A stretch of DNA of 64,000 nt from Salvator merianae (taxonomy: Eukaryota; Chordata; Lepidosauria; Squamata; Teiidae). Below the pieces are notes generated by a model, which was not told the origin of the DNA, did not search any database, and saw nothing but the letters and a program-made list of their open reading frames with translations. Of the stretch, positions 35,000-47,399 are shown one piece after another (within the stretch, counting starts at the first letter, position 1; each line of letters starts with the position of its first letter). The stretch covers positions 44,684,522 to 44,748,521 of the forward strand of contig QVOM02000025.1 in NCBI GenBank assembly GCA_003586115.2, given 5' to 3'. The translations under genes and the position numbers were made by a program.

Positions 35000-37280
35000 T
35001 ACTACGGGGTTAATTTATGAAGGAAAAAATAAGCAGTTGCTTCAACGAAACGTTCAAAGCAGAGCAAAATACGGTTCGCTAAAACTAAAATCAGTCAGTA
35101 GAAAAAAAAAAAAAAGCTCAACCCTGGGAATGCTGTTAAGACCATCCTTGACGGTTGGAGGCTCTGATGGCTATTGCAGTTACCACCATCTTACAACACT
35201 TTCAGTTGGTGTGGCAGCTACATTCATTGGAAGCCGCAGTACTGGGCTACTATAATGTGCCGTATGCGGGGCTGCCTTGAAGCTAGTGTGGATACTGCAG
35301 TTAATTGAGATAGGTAGACTGTAGCTGCGTATCATGCGCACATTACTTGCACTGCTCAAGGAACTGTACTGATCACTCAAGAGAATATCTCCTCGCTCTG
35401 AACAGACATTTTAAAATATTTACTTATTTACTGGAATGTCTTATGCAGCTGAACTGGGATCTGAATTCTTTTTTGGTAATACTTCCAGAGACAGAAGCCA
35501 GAGTACCTCTCCTGTGCCATCATCCTTGCTGTCTTTTTTAAAATCCTGTTCCTTCCGCAGATTGAGAGAGGAGTTTCTTGTAGTAGTGTGGCTCAAAGAA
35601 CTCATGGTTTTGAAAAACCTAAAAAGTACAAATAACGGATCATTCTATAGCACAATAGCAAAACACTTGTGAAAATACTTTGTGTATGTAAAGAGAACAA
35701 TGGAAAGTTTGGGTGGATGCACAGAAGAAGAAAACTCCCAGACAAAACTCCATCAATGCAGAGAGGAGAAAAAGTTCCTAATGGTAATTCCATGCTCTGG
35801 ATGTGTCAGGATAATTTCAACACAAGTATAAATGAGTTTTTGATAATATTTTTATTTAGTTTATTTTCTCCATTAAAAAAAGGAAAACCTGAACTTAGTG
35901 TGTAGACAAGTGCCTGCTTTCTGTTTTTTCTTTGCTTCCCACTGTAGTAGAAGCTAAGAAAAAAATTCAGGGCTGGTATTCTTGCAGATAAAAGGCAAAC
36001 GTTACTATACCTGAATATTTTAATTCTGGCCTTTGAACTACATTGGGTTTATCTCCTTATGTCATGCAGACCTATTTTTGTGATGTTTGCTCTTTATTTT
36101 CAAGAGATTTAAGAGTGGCAGCAAATTACTATGTTACAAAAAAAGCACAAAACAGGCACTATTCACCCTCCATTTCCTTGCAGAGTAGCTCCCTCTATTT
36201 GCTGGAGGTTTTTTTTTAAAAAAAATGCCCTACACTGGCACAATATATAAGACAACTATTTTGTAGAAGGAATGGGTTTTTAAGTTACAAAACTACCTCT
36301 GATACTGTCTTTATGTCTTCACTCCCTGAATCTTCACTCCAATGTATTTTTGCTTGTTAATAAAGAAGCTTGAGAGCATGTGAAGATCTGAAAGTATCAA
36401 ATTTCCTTTTGCAGATCCTTTTTCAGTCATTTTTAGGAATCAGCAAAACAAGTTCCAGACAAGATCTAGGCCTCTGTACTACACCAGGCAAAGAAGTTAA
36501 GTAGTACTGATGTCATAATTGCCTCAACCAATAGAACAATGGTGTTGCAGTGCCAGTTGAAATGTGGATCTTTCAACAGTTCTTTAAAAATTCTGCTTTG
36601 TCAAATGACACCTTTTCCCCTATACGTACATAGTACATAAAAGTGAGGACCTTAATGATTAGTATTACATGAGATATAGGAAACTTGATGTCTTCATTCA
36701 CTACAGCCCACATTTAAGGTTTTGTTGTTGATACATAAATCCTTAATCAATTTGAAACCAGGCAGAGGGAACGTCCTCCAGTATAGCTATGTGCTCCCTG
36801 GGATCTGTTATTTATAGAGATCAATCCATCGGAAGGAGACCCATCTCTAGTTTGGAGTTGCAGATGAGCATGTTTGCACAGGCTCTTTCCACACAGGATG
36901 TTATCCTGTGCTAGGAAAGGGTTCAGGGGTCTCCCTACTGCATGCTAGTGTGAGATAAGGGAGATGCTGCCCCCTCTTAGCATGCTCCGTCTGCAGAGGA
37001 TGGAGCATAGACCAAGCCAGGGCACCCAAAATAGCACCCTAGATCCATCTACCATAGATGTCAATAATGAGATCTACTGCCAGCCCAAGGCATGTATCCT
37101 GGACCATGGAGGCATACAGACAACGCACTTCCATAGGCCAGAATACTAATCAAGATTACCTAGCACTGAATAACATAGCATAGGACAGCCTACACCATGC
37201 AGAAAGAGGGACATATAAAAACTGTGGCTGCTTTAGGCACACTTGAAAAAAGTAACTCAAAAGCAGCTTTGAGATGATAA
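35000..37280. other. Intergenic DNA between ELMOD2 and MGAT4-family gene
   Basis: No gene recognised. A poly-A run at 35101-35114 precedes possible old repeat sequence (35115-35400). A small hairpin CACAGGAT/ATCCTGTG at 36892-36910, within TTTCCACAC sequence, may be a further relative of the hairpin element. Confidence 0.4.
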
Positions 37281-37284
37281 TGAT

Positions 37285-37890
37285 GATTTGCATTTTTATC
37301 CCTATACCTGAAGGTCTCGGGGTAGGTTACAACATTAAAAACCAATATAAAATGAACATAATAAAACAATAACAGTGTCTGAAAATGGGGAGAAAAAACT
37401 GTCCCCCTTATTTAGCTAAAGGCCAGGGCAAAGAGGTGCATCTTCACTGTTTTCCTAAACATGTAAAGTGAAAGTGCATGACGCATCTCAGGGGGGAGAC
37501 TATTCCATAGTCAAGGAGCCAGCACTGAGAAGGCTCTATCCCAAGTGCCCACACCTTTTGCTGCTGAGAGCAATGGTACAACCAGGAGGGCCTCTCCTAC
37601 CAATCTTAAGGGATGGCAGGTCAAAATAGAAGAAATGTTCCTTTAGATATTTGGTGCCCAAGCCATTTAGGGCTCTGTAGCGAATTGACAGCCAGTGCAC
37701 CACTTTTAAGACCAGCATGATATGAATCCGGCCAGCTATCCTGGTCAACAGTCTAGCAGTTGAATTCTACACTAGCTGCAGCTTCCAAATCACCTTCAAG
37801 GGCAGCCCCGTGTAGAGTACATTACAATAGTCCAGTCTGGAAGTTGCCAGAGCAGGGATAACTGTGGCCAAATCAGACACTAGCATTCCC
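37285..37890 (-). repeat. Unclassified LINE-like interspersed repeat
   Basis: Minus-strand tail reads CCCGAGACCTTCAGGTATAG then a short A/T run (37285-37325). The body contains blocks such as GGGCAGCCCCGTGTAGAG (plus strand, about 37800), common in reptile interspersed repeats. It shares the ACCTTCAG tail with shorter copies at about 6985, 23800 and 33460. Family name not assigned. Confidence 0.55.
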
Positions 37891-38179
37891 ATTCCACCTC
37901 AAGTCCACATTAAAGGCCTTTAAAAGTGCATTTTCTGGCTTTTAATATCAATTGAAGGCACTAGTGAGTGGGTGCCACCCCTCTAAGATGCTTTCAAACC
38001 ACTTTTTTCCTGTCTACCGATGCAGTCTTACCCTGAGTGAACGAAGACAATCTCCTGAGTCTGCAGCTGAGCCTGTGTGCCTCTGCCATGCTCTCTCCCA
38101 GGCACATATAAGAACTGTCTCTTCTTTGGGCCAGGCTGAGGGAAGATGATCATCTCTGGTGCTCTTTTTGCTCTTGATC

Positions 38180-38312
38180 TGTTTTTGTTGTTACTATTCC
38201 ATTGTTATGCAGTATTGCGTATTATCTATAAAGTGATGCTTTTTTTCCTTTAATCATCTTGATTGATATTTGGAAAGGTGATATATAAATAGATTGATTG
38301 ATTGACAGGTGT
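38180..38312 (+). repeat. Degenerate repeat tail with (GATT)n
   Basis: GATATATAAATAGATTGATT followed by GATTGATTGA at 38297-38306. Resembles the tail family but lacks the CCTGGGACC block. Confidence 0.4.
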
Positions 38313-38924
38313 CAGCCAAGACAAAGGCCTTTTCCTAATTTAAGGCCTATGCTTCCCTTTGAAATACTTCAGATAGCAATTCTGTTGAGTTTTTGGCAGT
38401 TGCTTGAAATGTAGTTGTACTTAGGCATTTGTTCAGTACTAATATGCTAGCCAACTGTGGGCCACTGTTTTTGTTGTTGTTGACGTTATGTTTTTGTTGA
38501 GGTTTGTTTGCAAACCACCTTTTAAAAAAATGACAGGCTGTATAAAAATATTAGATAGAAACTGCAGTAGATGATAATAAGTTTAAAAAGCACATGGAAA
38601 GAAATATAGTGAATTTGCAATGCCATAAAATAATACAGCACATTGCACTTTACCTATTCAATTTTTTGGTGAGGTATGATGTCAAAGTTGACATTAGCTC
38701 TGTATAATTAGCAAAATTAAGTTTACAAAAAATCTCAGTTTCCCCATGGCATGACCAAGGATGCTATGATGCAAGGATATCAGCCAATTGCCTCCAGGAG
38801 AATGTTCCTGGTAGCAAGTATGCCATTGGCACCTCTTACAGCACCACAAAGAAACAGTCATTGTAAAGGAATGAATTGGCTTTGGGAAGAAATACTCAGT
38901 TCCAGTTATTGTTATTATTAGGGA

Positions 38925-40589
38925 TGTAAAACATCATTGGTTGGTTTCATGAACTTCCAGAGGCAGAATACAATTAGCTGAGGTGGAATCACAGGGGTAG
39001 GATAAAGGAAAGTTCTGTGGGCAGATATAATACAATTTGACACTCTTTATTAAACGGGAACAAAATAATAAAAGAGATGATAGCAGTGAATGGCTTTCAA
39101 TAGAGATCAGCAGTACTACACAGGCAAAGTATCGAGGTCTTGTTAAGTTATCAATCAAATGTAGCAAGGCAGTAGAATGTAGCAAGGGAACGGAAGGTAA
39201 TAATTAGATTATACAGCTGAATACACTTTACAAATTCCAGACAGAATTGTCTAATTACAATGTAGTGAGCGTTCTGCAAGCTGTCAGCAAGAAAGATAGA
39301 GAACTCTATTCAGGCTATGGCAATGTTTCTCTCTATGTGGATCGGTGGTCTCTAAAATGCCCTAAAACCTCTTCTCATATCCAGATAAAGCCTCCACCTC
39401 CCAACTTAAGCAACAGCTGGCTCCTCCCCATTCTCTCACTGTCTCAGTTTTCAGATCCCAGATGTTGACACCTGGACCTCCCTGTCTGGACTACAAATTC
39501 TCCCAAAAGCAGTATTCTAGCTAGGAAAAATAGCAAACGAACAAAGCAGTAGAAAAGTTTCTCATCCTTGAAGGCTTCTTCCCTTTAAAGTCTTTGCCAA
39601 GCTGTAAAGAAAGGGGGGGCCTGCAAAGGCTTGCAAGTAGGCAGTCTGTCCCCCCGTGACTCTTGTTGCTCAACAGAGAACCTGCAGCATGGAAGATAGC
39701 AAAGGCCCAGACTAGATGCTTGGTCTTTCCAAAGGAAAGGAAAATGGAACACTGTGGTCCTCACTTGCTGCTCTTTGTTGGGTGGCTGAGAATGCAGAGG
39801 CTCGGAGGTTCAGCTGGCTGAGAAACAAAGGCAATGGGCGAGGTGGAGAGAGAGCTTCCCTTCTACCCTCAGGATCTCTTTGGGCTACTGGTCAAACCTA
39901 GGGAAAGAAAGGCAAAGTCTCCAAGCAATTTCAGCTAGGAGAAAGCTGTAAAGCAGAGAAGGGACAATCTTCTGAGAAGCGAGGCTACTTGGTGCAGGTT
40001 CAGCAGGAGCCAAAAGATGTTGCAGCCTGAATTTCCCCAACTCCCCAGATCTCAGGCCGCCATCAGCTTGGTGCAAAAGCAAGGCAGAGATTCCAGTCAG
40101 GACTCTGGAGCGTTTCAGCAAACACAGAAGACAGCTACCAGCCAGTAGCCTGCTGTTTCCGTAGAAGAAGGGGTGAGGATGGATGATCTCGCAATGATTC
40201 TTCTTCAGCAGGAAAAATGAATTTCAACAAAGTAGTGAGGGGAAACTCACCTCTGACATGATGTTCTACATAATTGACGGGAGCAAAACCACCTAAAGAA
40301 GTGGGCAAGACTTGGGATTTTTATACACTTTTGGTGGCTGTGCTAAAGAGTAAGCAGGAAAAGGCCAACGGCAATTGGCTAACAGGGCAGAATTAAAAAA
40401 CAGAGGAATTGATTGACTGAGGGTAAATTCAAGCAAACAGAAGCAAATGCCACGTAGATGTGTGTTTCCTGCAAAGTAAGGGAACATGCAAATAGAGGTG
40501 ATAATAAACTAATCAACTAGGCAAGAACTGATAATGGGCAAGAACAATGCAAACACTCAGAAGAAGCCAAACTGGTCCAGGTGTTTACA
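38925..40589 (-). mobile_element. LTR-like element, copy 2 (1665 bp)
   Basis: Minus-strand element beginning TGTAAACACCTGGA (at 40589) and ending TGTTTTACA (at 38925), i.e. TG...CA ends. It carries a TATA-like AGTGTATAAA near 40320 and an AATAAA signal near 39050. It is collinear with the element at 58576-60275 from end to end. This fits a solo LTR of an endogenous retrovirus-like element. A flanking target duplication was not seen, so a different transposon type is possible. Confidence 0.55.
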
Positions 40590-43109
40590 CTGCTATCAGC
40601 TGCCTGACAGAATGAAGAGATACATCAGGCTAGTCAAGTGAGACAAAGCATAGACTGTCACATGCCTTCAAGTGCTTTCTTTTTGCAGTAGCTATTGCAT
40701 TCACATATGGAGTGTGAGGCAATAGAAGGGGGGTAAAAGCCCAAATTCAAAATGTCTCTTTTACTGTGAAGTCCAAAATGTCTTACTAGGTACCCTCCAT
40801 AGCATTCTATGGTCTGGGTACCTAGGCAGCCTTGCAATACACAGTCCTAGGGGTTTGAAAGTATAAAAGTAATGTCACTAACACCAAGAGTTGTGCATGA
40901 GGCTGACTCCAAGAAAAAAATATTGACAAAAACATTACTTTTGCACAGACATGGTAGTACAACACAGTAGCAACAGAACAGTGGCACATTATTTGAACAT
41001 GCAGCTCTCTGATAGGTAGCACATAATATTAACCTTTTAATAGAGAGGATTGCAATAATTGCTCTTAGTAAGGATCATTCTGTATTGGAATCAAGAAACA
41101 CTTCATTGCACATTTAGCTGTGATTTGTACTGCTACTTCAGGTGCTCCTATTTGCTTGACTCTGCCTATCATTTTAGTGCCACAGACCTCTATCTCTTCT
41201 AGGGATAATAGAGGATGCTGTTGATATTGCATATCCATTAATCTCATATTATGAAAACATTTAACTGGGGCAATTTTTTCTTCACCTCTGTCTGTAGCAC
41301 CAAACCTGATTAGTTCACTACTAACCACGGTACATCTGCTTACGCTTCCATTCCATCTATTTTCAAGCTTTTAGTGTGAATGCTAACTGCTGTTACAATG
41401 TTTGCTTTCTATAAAGCATCAGTAGTAGACATTTCCAGATATGCATTTTCTGCATGTTGAGCAGCATGCACCAGATGGCAGCCCAAGGGATGTGCCAGGT
41501 TCCACTCCACTCATTTTATTTAGCCTGTTACAGCCAAGGTTGCCATATGTCATTTTTTTTCCAGGTAGGGCCCACATATAGAACCTTTTATCTACCTCTC
41601 AATTTCATAGTCATCTTGTCTGGATTCTTAAAATTCTTGAAAAATGAACACAGACCTTTCTATGATGTGGCTAGAGCAGCATGCAAAAACCTTGGAGTCC
41701 CTGGTTACCTTTTCCCATGAAGACTCGGGGGGGGGGGCATTGCGGTTGTGGTCACAGTAGGTGTGACCAGGCTGTTCCAATCTGAAAACAGCTTGACTTA
41801 CTTGTCCATCCCTGAGATGTACTATCAGGTTAGGGTGTGACCGTGGCCTTAGAAGATTTAAAAAATCTGCAAACAAGATTCATGATCTCGTACCGTGGCA
41901 GAGTAGCAAAGCCCTAGAAAGATTACTTATAGAGTGCAATCTGACATTGCATTTTGTCAAAATTCCTTGTGAAATACAAAGAATTCATGTACGTTTCTGA
42001 AACATAGTATAAACTGCAATTATTTTTGGTTCATCCATAAATGTTACAACATTTGGCAGTAGTTTGGAGGATTTTATTTTTTTGATTTCCCCCTCCTCTC
42101 AGTACCATTGTCTTTCTCAAGGCAAAGCTTTACTGTAGTTTTTCTGCATCCATTTCAACTTCAGGACTGGTTTTTGCCATATCACTGATATGGCCTTCAC
42201 TGTCAAGCATAATAACCAGTTGCCACCATATTCTAAACTGATTTTTGTTGCCACAGCCAGCACAAAACCTATGCTTTCAAAAAATTATCCGAAGTACAGA
42301 TCCTCATGAATCTGCATTATATTTTTACAAGATACATTTTCAGTACAACAATCAAGATACACATCATTTTCATTCTTAGTCTGAACAATAAAAAAGCAAG
42401 AGATCAGTACTTTGATGCAAAATCATATGTTGGACCACACATCCACATGAATCCTGTTGATTTACACAGGAGATTTTCACAAAGCCCTTATAAAATCATA
42501 GATCACTTATATGTTGAACAGTTAAAAAAAAAGTTATAGGTTGAAGATACCAAAATATGGTCCATGGGATCACGAAGACTCTGACACAACTAAACAACTG
42601 CATATAATGGCAGCATTTCCCTTCAGTCTTGTATGCAGAAATACTGTTGTTTCTCTAAAGTCTACTGATTGTCTACAGTCATTACATGTTTGTGTCAGTG
42701 ATTTTGGAGAACTCAGTTGTTGTGAATCAATTCTGCAGACTGACCTTTGACCACATCTCCTGTGGAAGATGTACTATGCCTCCTGTGATCCTTGGCAACT
42801 AAGCAAGAAATGTTTCCTCATTTTCAAACATGGTTCTCCAGTCTCCAGTACCAGTCAGATTTGTGATGGTTAAATGCATTTTTTTTTATCCACACATGGA
42901 TGTTGCATAATATTCAGTCAACTCAAGGAAAAACAACACATAGAATATATTGTAACAGGCTTCCTATTTTGTCAAATATTTATCTTGCTTTTACTGTGGA
43001 GGACTGCATACAGTCTGGGAACCATACTTTACCCTATTAATTGAGAAGAAGTGATGTATTTATACACACACACACACACACACACACAAATATATAATGT
43101 TTCCCTAAG
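40590..43109. other. Intergenic DNA without recognised genes
   Basis: AT-rich. An 87-codon minus-strand frame at 41328-41065 has no recognised similarity. A (CA)n microsatellite lies at about 43063-43087, immediately before the CR1 at 43110. Confidence 0.4.
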
Positions 43110-45645
43110 ATCAGGCTTTGTGCTGAAGATTGGAAGGTGGCAAATGTAATACCAATCTTCAAAAAAGGATCCAGGGGTGATTCAGGAAATTACAGATCAG
43201 ACAACATAACATCAGTTCCAGCTAAGGTGATAGAAGCCATAATTAAAAATAAAATCAGAGTGCACACAGAGGAGCAAGCACTGCTAGAGGAAAATCAGCA
43301 GGGCTTCTGCAAGGGTAAATCATGCCTTACTGACTTCTTAGAATCCTTTGGAGTCTCAATAAGCATGTGGATAAAGGTGATCCTATTGATGTTTTCAAAA
43401 GCCTTCTGAAAGTCCAGGTAAAGTCCCTCATCCAAGGCTCTTGATTAAACTCATCAATCATGGAATAAAAGCAGGTTCTGTCCTGGTCTGGTAACTGGCT
43501 AAAGGATTGGAAACTGAAAGTAGTAATAAATGGCCAATTCTCAACATGGAGGGAAGTAAAAAGTCGGGTTTCCCCAAGGTTCAGTATTGGGACCTGTGCT
43601 TTTTATTTGATTCATTAATAACCCAGACGTAAAGATGAGTACTGAGATAGCGACGTTTGCTGATGACACTAAGGCCGCGTTCTGAAACGGCATTTAATCA
43701 GTTTAAAGGCCGTCTTCAGTTCCCGCTGTCCCGACATGATCTTGCCATTCTGTAGTTTTTCTGGCGTAGTTTTTCTGTAAATTGGCGAAATCCGGACTAC
43801 TTTGTATTCAGATTTATTGAGTTCTCAAGCCGTTCCAGATCGCTAGCCCACTTTACTTTGTGATGTCGGAACGAGGAAGGAGACTATTTGGGAGGGACAG
43901 TACTTTTTGGGGTGTGTGCAGAGGGAGGGATCCCAATTTTGTGCCATCCAATGATAGACTTTGTGGGTGGGCAGGAAGCACAGTAGTTTCCTCTGCCTCC
44001 ATTATCCTCCCTTCCGTCACTGCCAGGGGAAAAGAAACCGCCCTCCTTTTTACTTCGCTAAGCTGCGGTCCTTTCTCTTTCTTTATCCCCCATTCGACAC
44101 TGCCAGGAAGAAATTAAAGGCTTCCTCCACTTCCGTCTGCTCTTTAAACCAAAAAATAAACTGCGCCTGTTTGGGGTTGCAGTCCTCTTGCCACAACAAA
44201 GAACCCACTCAAGATGAGTTTTGCCGTCAGCAGCACACAGCTACACAGCGGGGACACATCCCGCTGTGGATGTCTCGGGGGGAGATGAGGCAGAGTCCAT
44301 TTGCTGGCGATGAGCTGCACTACCAAGATAATAGAGCCCCCCCACGTTCCCTCCCCACGTTTCCCATTCATCATAGACCTCTCCCTGCTTTTGCACTACT
44401 TTTAAATTGTGCAATTGCGCAAACGTGCACTTGCAAGGGAGCAGAAATCGCTATCAGCCCTTTAAAAAGCTTAACTGTGCAGTACAAATAGTTTTGAAGT
44501 TCTGCTTGTGTAGATAGAGGCTGTAGTGGGGAGAAGGAGCAAATGGCGAATGCCTAGTAACGCTGCCAAGTGAATCCATGTTCTGAGGCAGCAGCGGGGA
44601 CATACGGAGAGCGGAGCTTGACTTTCCCGCCCCTGTGATGTCAAGATTTGAACGTTGGGACTACAGCCAGTTACTGACTGCACAGGGAGGAGAATTTGAT
44701 GAGGGGTGGAGGCAGAAAAGGTACTGTTTCTCCGTGCCAAGCACAGGAAATATCAGTGTGGGAACGAGCAAGTACAAATTGAGTCTGTGTTAAACTGTAA
44801 CTGTGGGAACGATCAGAAGACGAATTCAGTCCTTGTACTCTTCTGGTATGGATTAAATTTACGATGTCGGACTGCGGCCTAAATTATTCAGAGTAATGAA
44901 AACTGAAACAGATTGTGAAGACCTCCAAAGGTGGTCTCTAGAAATGGGGAGCCAGTGGGCAGCCAAGAAGCAAATGGGCTTCCACATTAGTAAGTGCAAG
45001 GTGATGCACATTGGGACAAAAAAACCAATTACATCTATTAACTGATGGGGACTGAGCTTTCTGTGATAGCCCAGGAAAGAGACCTTGGAGTTCCAGTGAG
45101 TAGTTCAATGTAAGTATCAGTCTACTACCAGACTGATCCAATGTCTGGAACACCTCCCTGATGAGATCAAGCTGCAGCATCTCTGCCTATTCAGCCTTGA
45201 AATATGGTGTTTAATAGGTGACCTGATGGAAGTTTAGAAAATCATTCCTGGTGTGGAAAAGGTGGACAGAGAAAAAATATTTTCTCAGTTGTACAATACT
45301 AGAAACAGGGGTCACTCTATGAAGACTATTCACTCTATGAAGACTATTCACAAAATAGTCATTGGTCTATGGAATTTACTACCAGAGGAGGCAGTGACAA
45401 CCATTAGCTTTAAGAAGGGTTTACACAAATGTATGGAGGACAGGTGTATGAAAAACTACTAGAATCAATGCCTAGGTATCACCTTCAGGTTGGGGAGACA
45501 GGCAGGATGCCTCTAAAGGTTTAGAAACAAGTGAGGGTTTCGCTGCCATCTTCTGCTTGAGAAGCAAATGGTGGACCACTGTGTGAGACAGGATGCTGGA
45601 CTAGATTGGCTGTGGCCTGATCCAGCAGGATTTATATTCTTAAGA
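43110..45645 (+). mobile_element. CR1 LINE, 5'-truncated, split by Harbinger-like copy A
   Basis: Reverse-transcriptase frames such as VANVIPIFKKGSRGDSGNYR, then QQGFCKGKSCLTDFLE, then FADDTK-type sequence, interrupted at 43673-44879 and resuming from 44883. The C-terminal ORF2 part at 45253-45462 includes GLWNLLPEEAVTTISFKKG. The 3' tail (TAGATTGGCTGTGGCCTGAT, then CCAGCAGGATT) ends near 45645. Frames are broken by stops and shifts: a dead copy. Confidence 0.82.
43673..44879 (+). mobile_element. Harbinger-like element, copy A (1207 bp)
   Basis: Begins GGCCGCGTTCTGAAAC and ends, on the other strand, GGCCGCAGTCCGACATC. It is flanked by TAA at 43670-43672 and 44880-44882. Removing the element and one TAA restores an uninterrupted CR1 reverse-transcriptase stretch (GATGACACTAAATTATTC). 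A 3-bp TWA duplication with GGCC termini is diagnostic of PIF/Harbinger. No transposase or Myb-like ORF recognised; internal open frames are discussed under copy B. Confidence 0.8.
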
Positions 45646-45649
45646 TTCA

Positions 45650-47340
45650 AGTACACATAAAAAAATTACAATATACAGAAACTATACAAAATTGCTCACA
45701 TATCATAGTCTAGTTCTGCAATACAAATGATGCACTAGTTATTTTGGGCACAATTGCGTATTAATTATGAAGATGAGTCTTGGTTTATATCCTATAGGTA
45801 TCAAACAATTGAATACTAGAATTCCTTGACATTAAGTACTGTAGATTTTTTTATTGTCTTTTTAAATTAGCCTTATTCCTCCTCAGAAAAACACAGATCA
45901 AGCTCTATAGGACAAGCAGCTTATTTTATGTTCCTGTAAGAGCATACTCATTACATACTCTACTACACTCATGGGTACCATAAACAAGTAATAATCATGT
46001 ATGGTTTATAATGACTATTAAGAGGGGTAGTAAATCTTTCCATATAAACTGCTAAATACAGGAAGAACATACTAACACTAGTTAAATAGATTAATGTACA
46101 GATTAAAATTGCCACTGCTTGGAAACACACTATATAAAATGCCCAGGAAACAACGTTCCTCTTCCATATCCTTTTTGTGATCTTAATACCTATGGAGAAT
46201 GGGCTTTTGATTATAATGTTCATGCCAGCATGAGGGAAAACACAAACATATCTGGTGACTGCTCTTCAGTCTTCTGGGGAGATTTGCGGATCCTTGATAG
46301 TGTATTAACCCAGAACTTCTGAGAGGGAAGTGCAATTAAGCTTTGTATTTGTATTTGTTTTAGCTAGCAATGCAGTGGATGGTTATACAAAAATTACAAA
46401 GGCAAAGCCACAATGTGAACTTCTGAGAAAATACTGAATTTAAAATTGGAAAAATTACTTTTCATCAGGGAATTGGAGGATAGGAAGCAATATTGAGTTT
46501 CTTAAATTTCACGAAGGAAAATAAAATAGCAGCATTTGGGATTTCATTAGAGTACACAAATAATACCCCTTTACCTATATGTAATTTCAAGTGTACAGAA
46601 TTTCAGATATTTTAATTACATACTGGAATGCATGCAATTAATAAAAAATCAGAGTATATTGGACATAAATAAATACGTTTAAAAAGTACATCAAAATGGA
46701 AGGAAACAGGTAATTCAGATATAATGAAAACAGGTGGGAATTGGGATACTTTTGCCGCTTGCTGTTGGACTTCTACAGTAAAAGGAAAAGATAGATGAAA
46801 GCAATACAGCCTGAGGACATATGTGGACAGGGCACATATGTTATGAACTGAGAGATCTGGATAGCGCAGAAATCAAACAAAAAAAACTGAGTACCCTCAG
46901 CTAAGATCAAGCTCAGTGATATATAGAATTCAGTATATGAAAATAAACTCGTTATTACATTTGTGCATTGCATTTGAAAGGCTTTCAATATTCATTAAGT
47001 GGTAGGCCAAATACCTCTGCCATAAAAATTTCTGTCTCAATTCAAACCACAGGACCGGACTGTGGGAAAACTGCATTTGATTCAGCGAACAAGGAATAAA
47101 CCCCCAATCTTCTGTTCTGTAAGTAATTCTGAGCAGATACTTTTAAATTACTATGCAGAAATTGCCTGCAGAAAGTATAACCTCACAATATTAGGAGATC
47201 AATTTCCAAAAAACCTCATTAAATGCATCGAAAAATAAAGTCGAGTTTCGTAGGCAGTTTTCTATCAGCTGCCTTTCCTTCTAATCTTCTCCTACAATCC
47301 TCACCGCAAAACTCAGTTTTGGACAGGAGTCGATAAGGGT
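45650..47340. other. Intergenic DNA upstream of the MGAT4-family gene
   Basis: AT-rich, no gene and no repeat that I recognise. Confidence 0.4.
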
Positions 47341-47399
47341 TTCTATACAAACGGTGGACACAAAGTAAAGTTGGAACAGGGTTGATATACATTTGGAAG

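Noticed and set aside
41065..41328. 87-codon minus-strand frame
   Set aside because: No family recognised, no splice-site or promoter context, and its length is not exceptional for this many frames.
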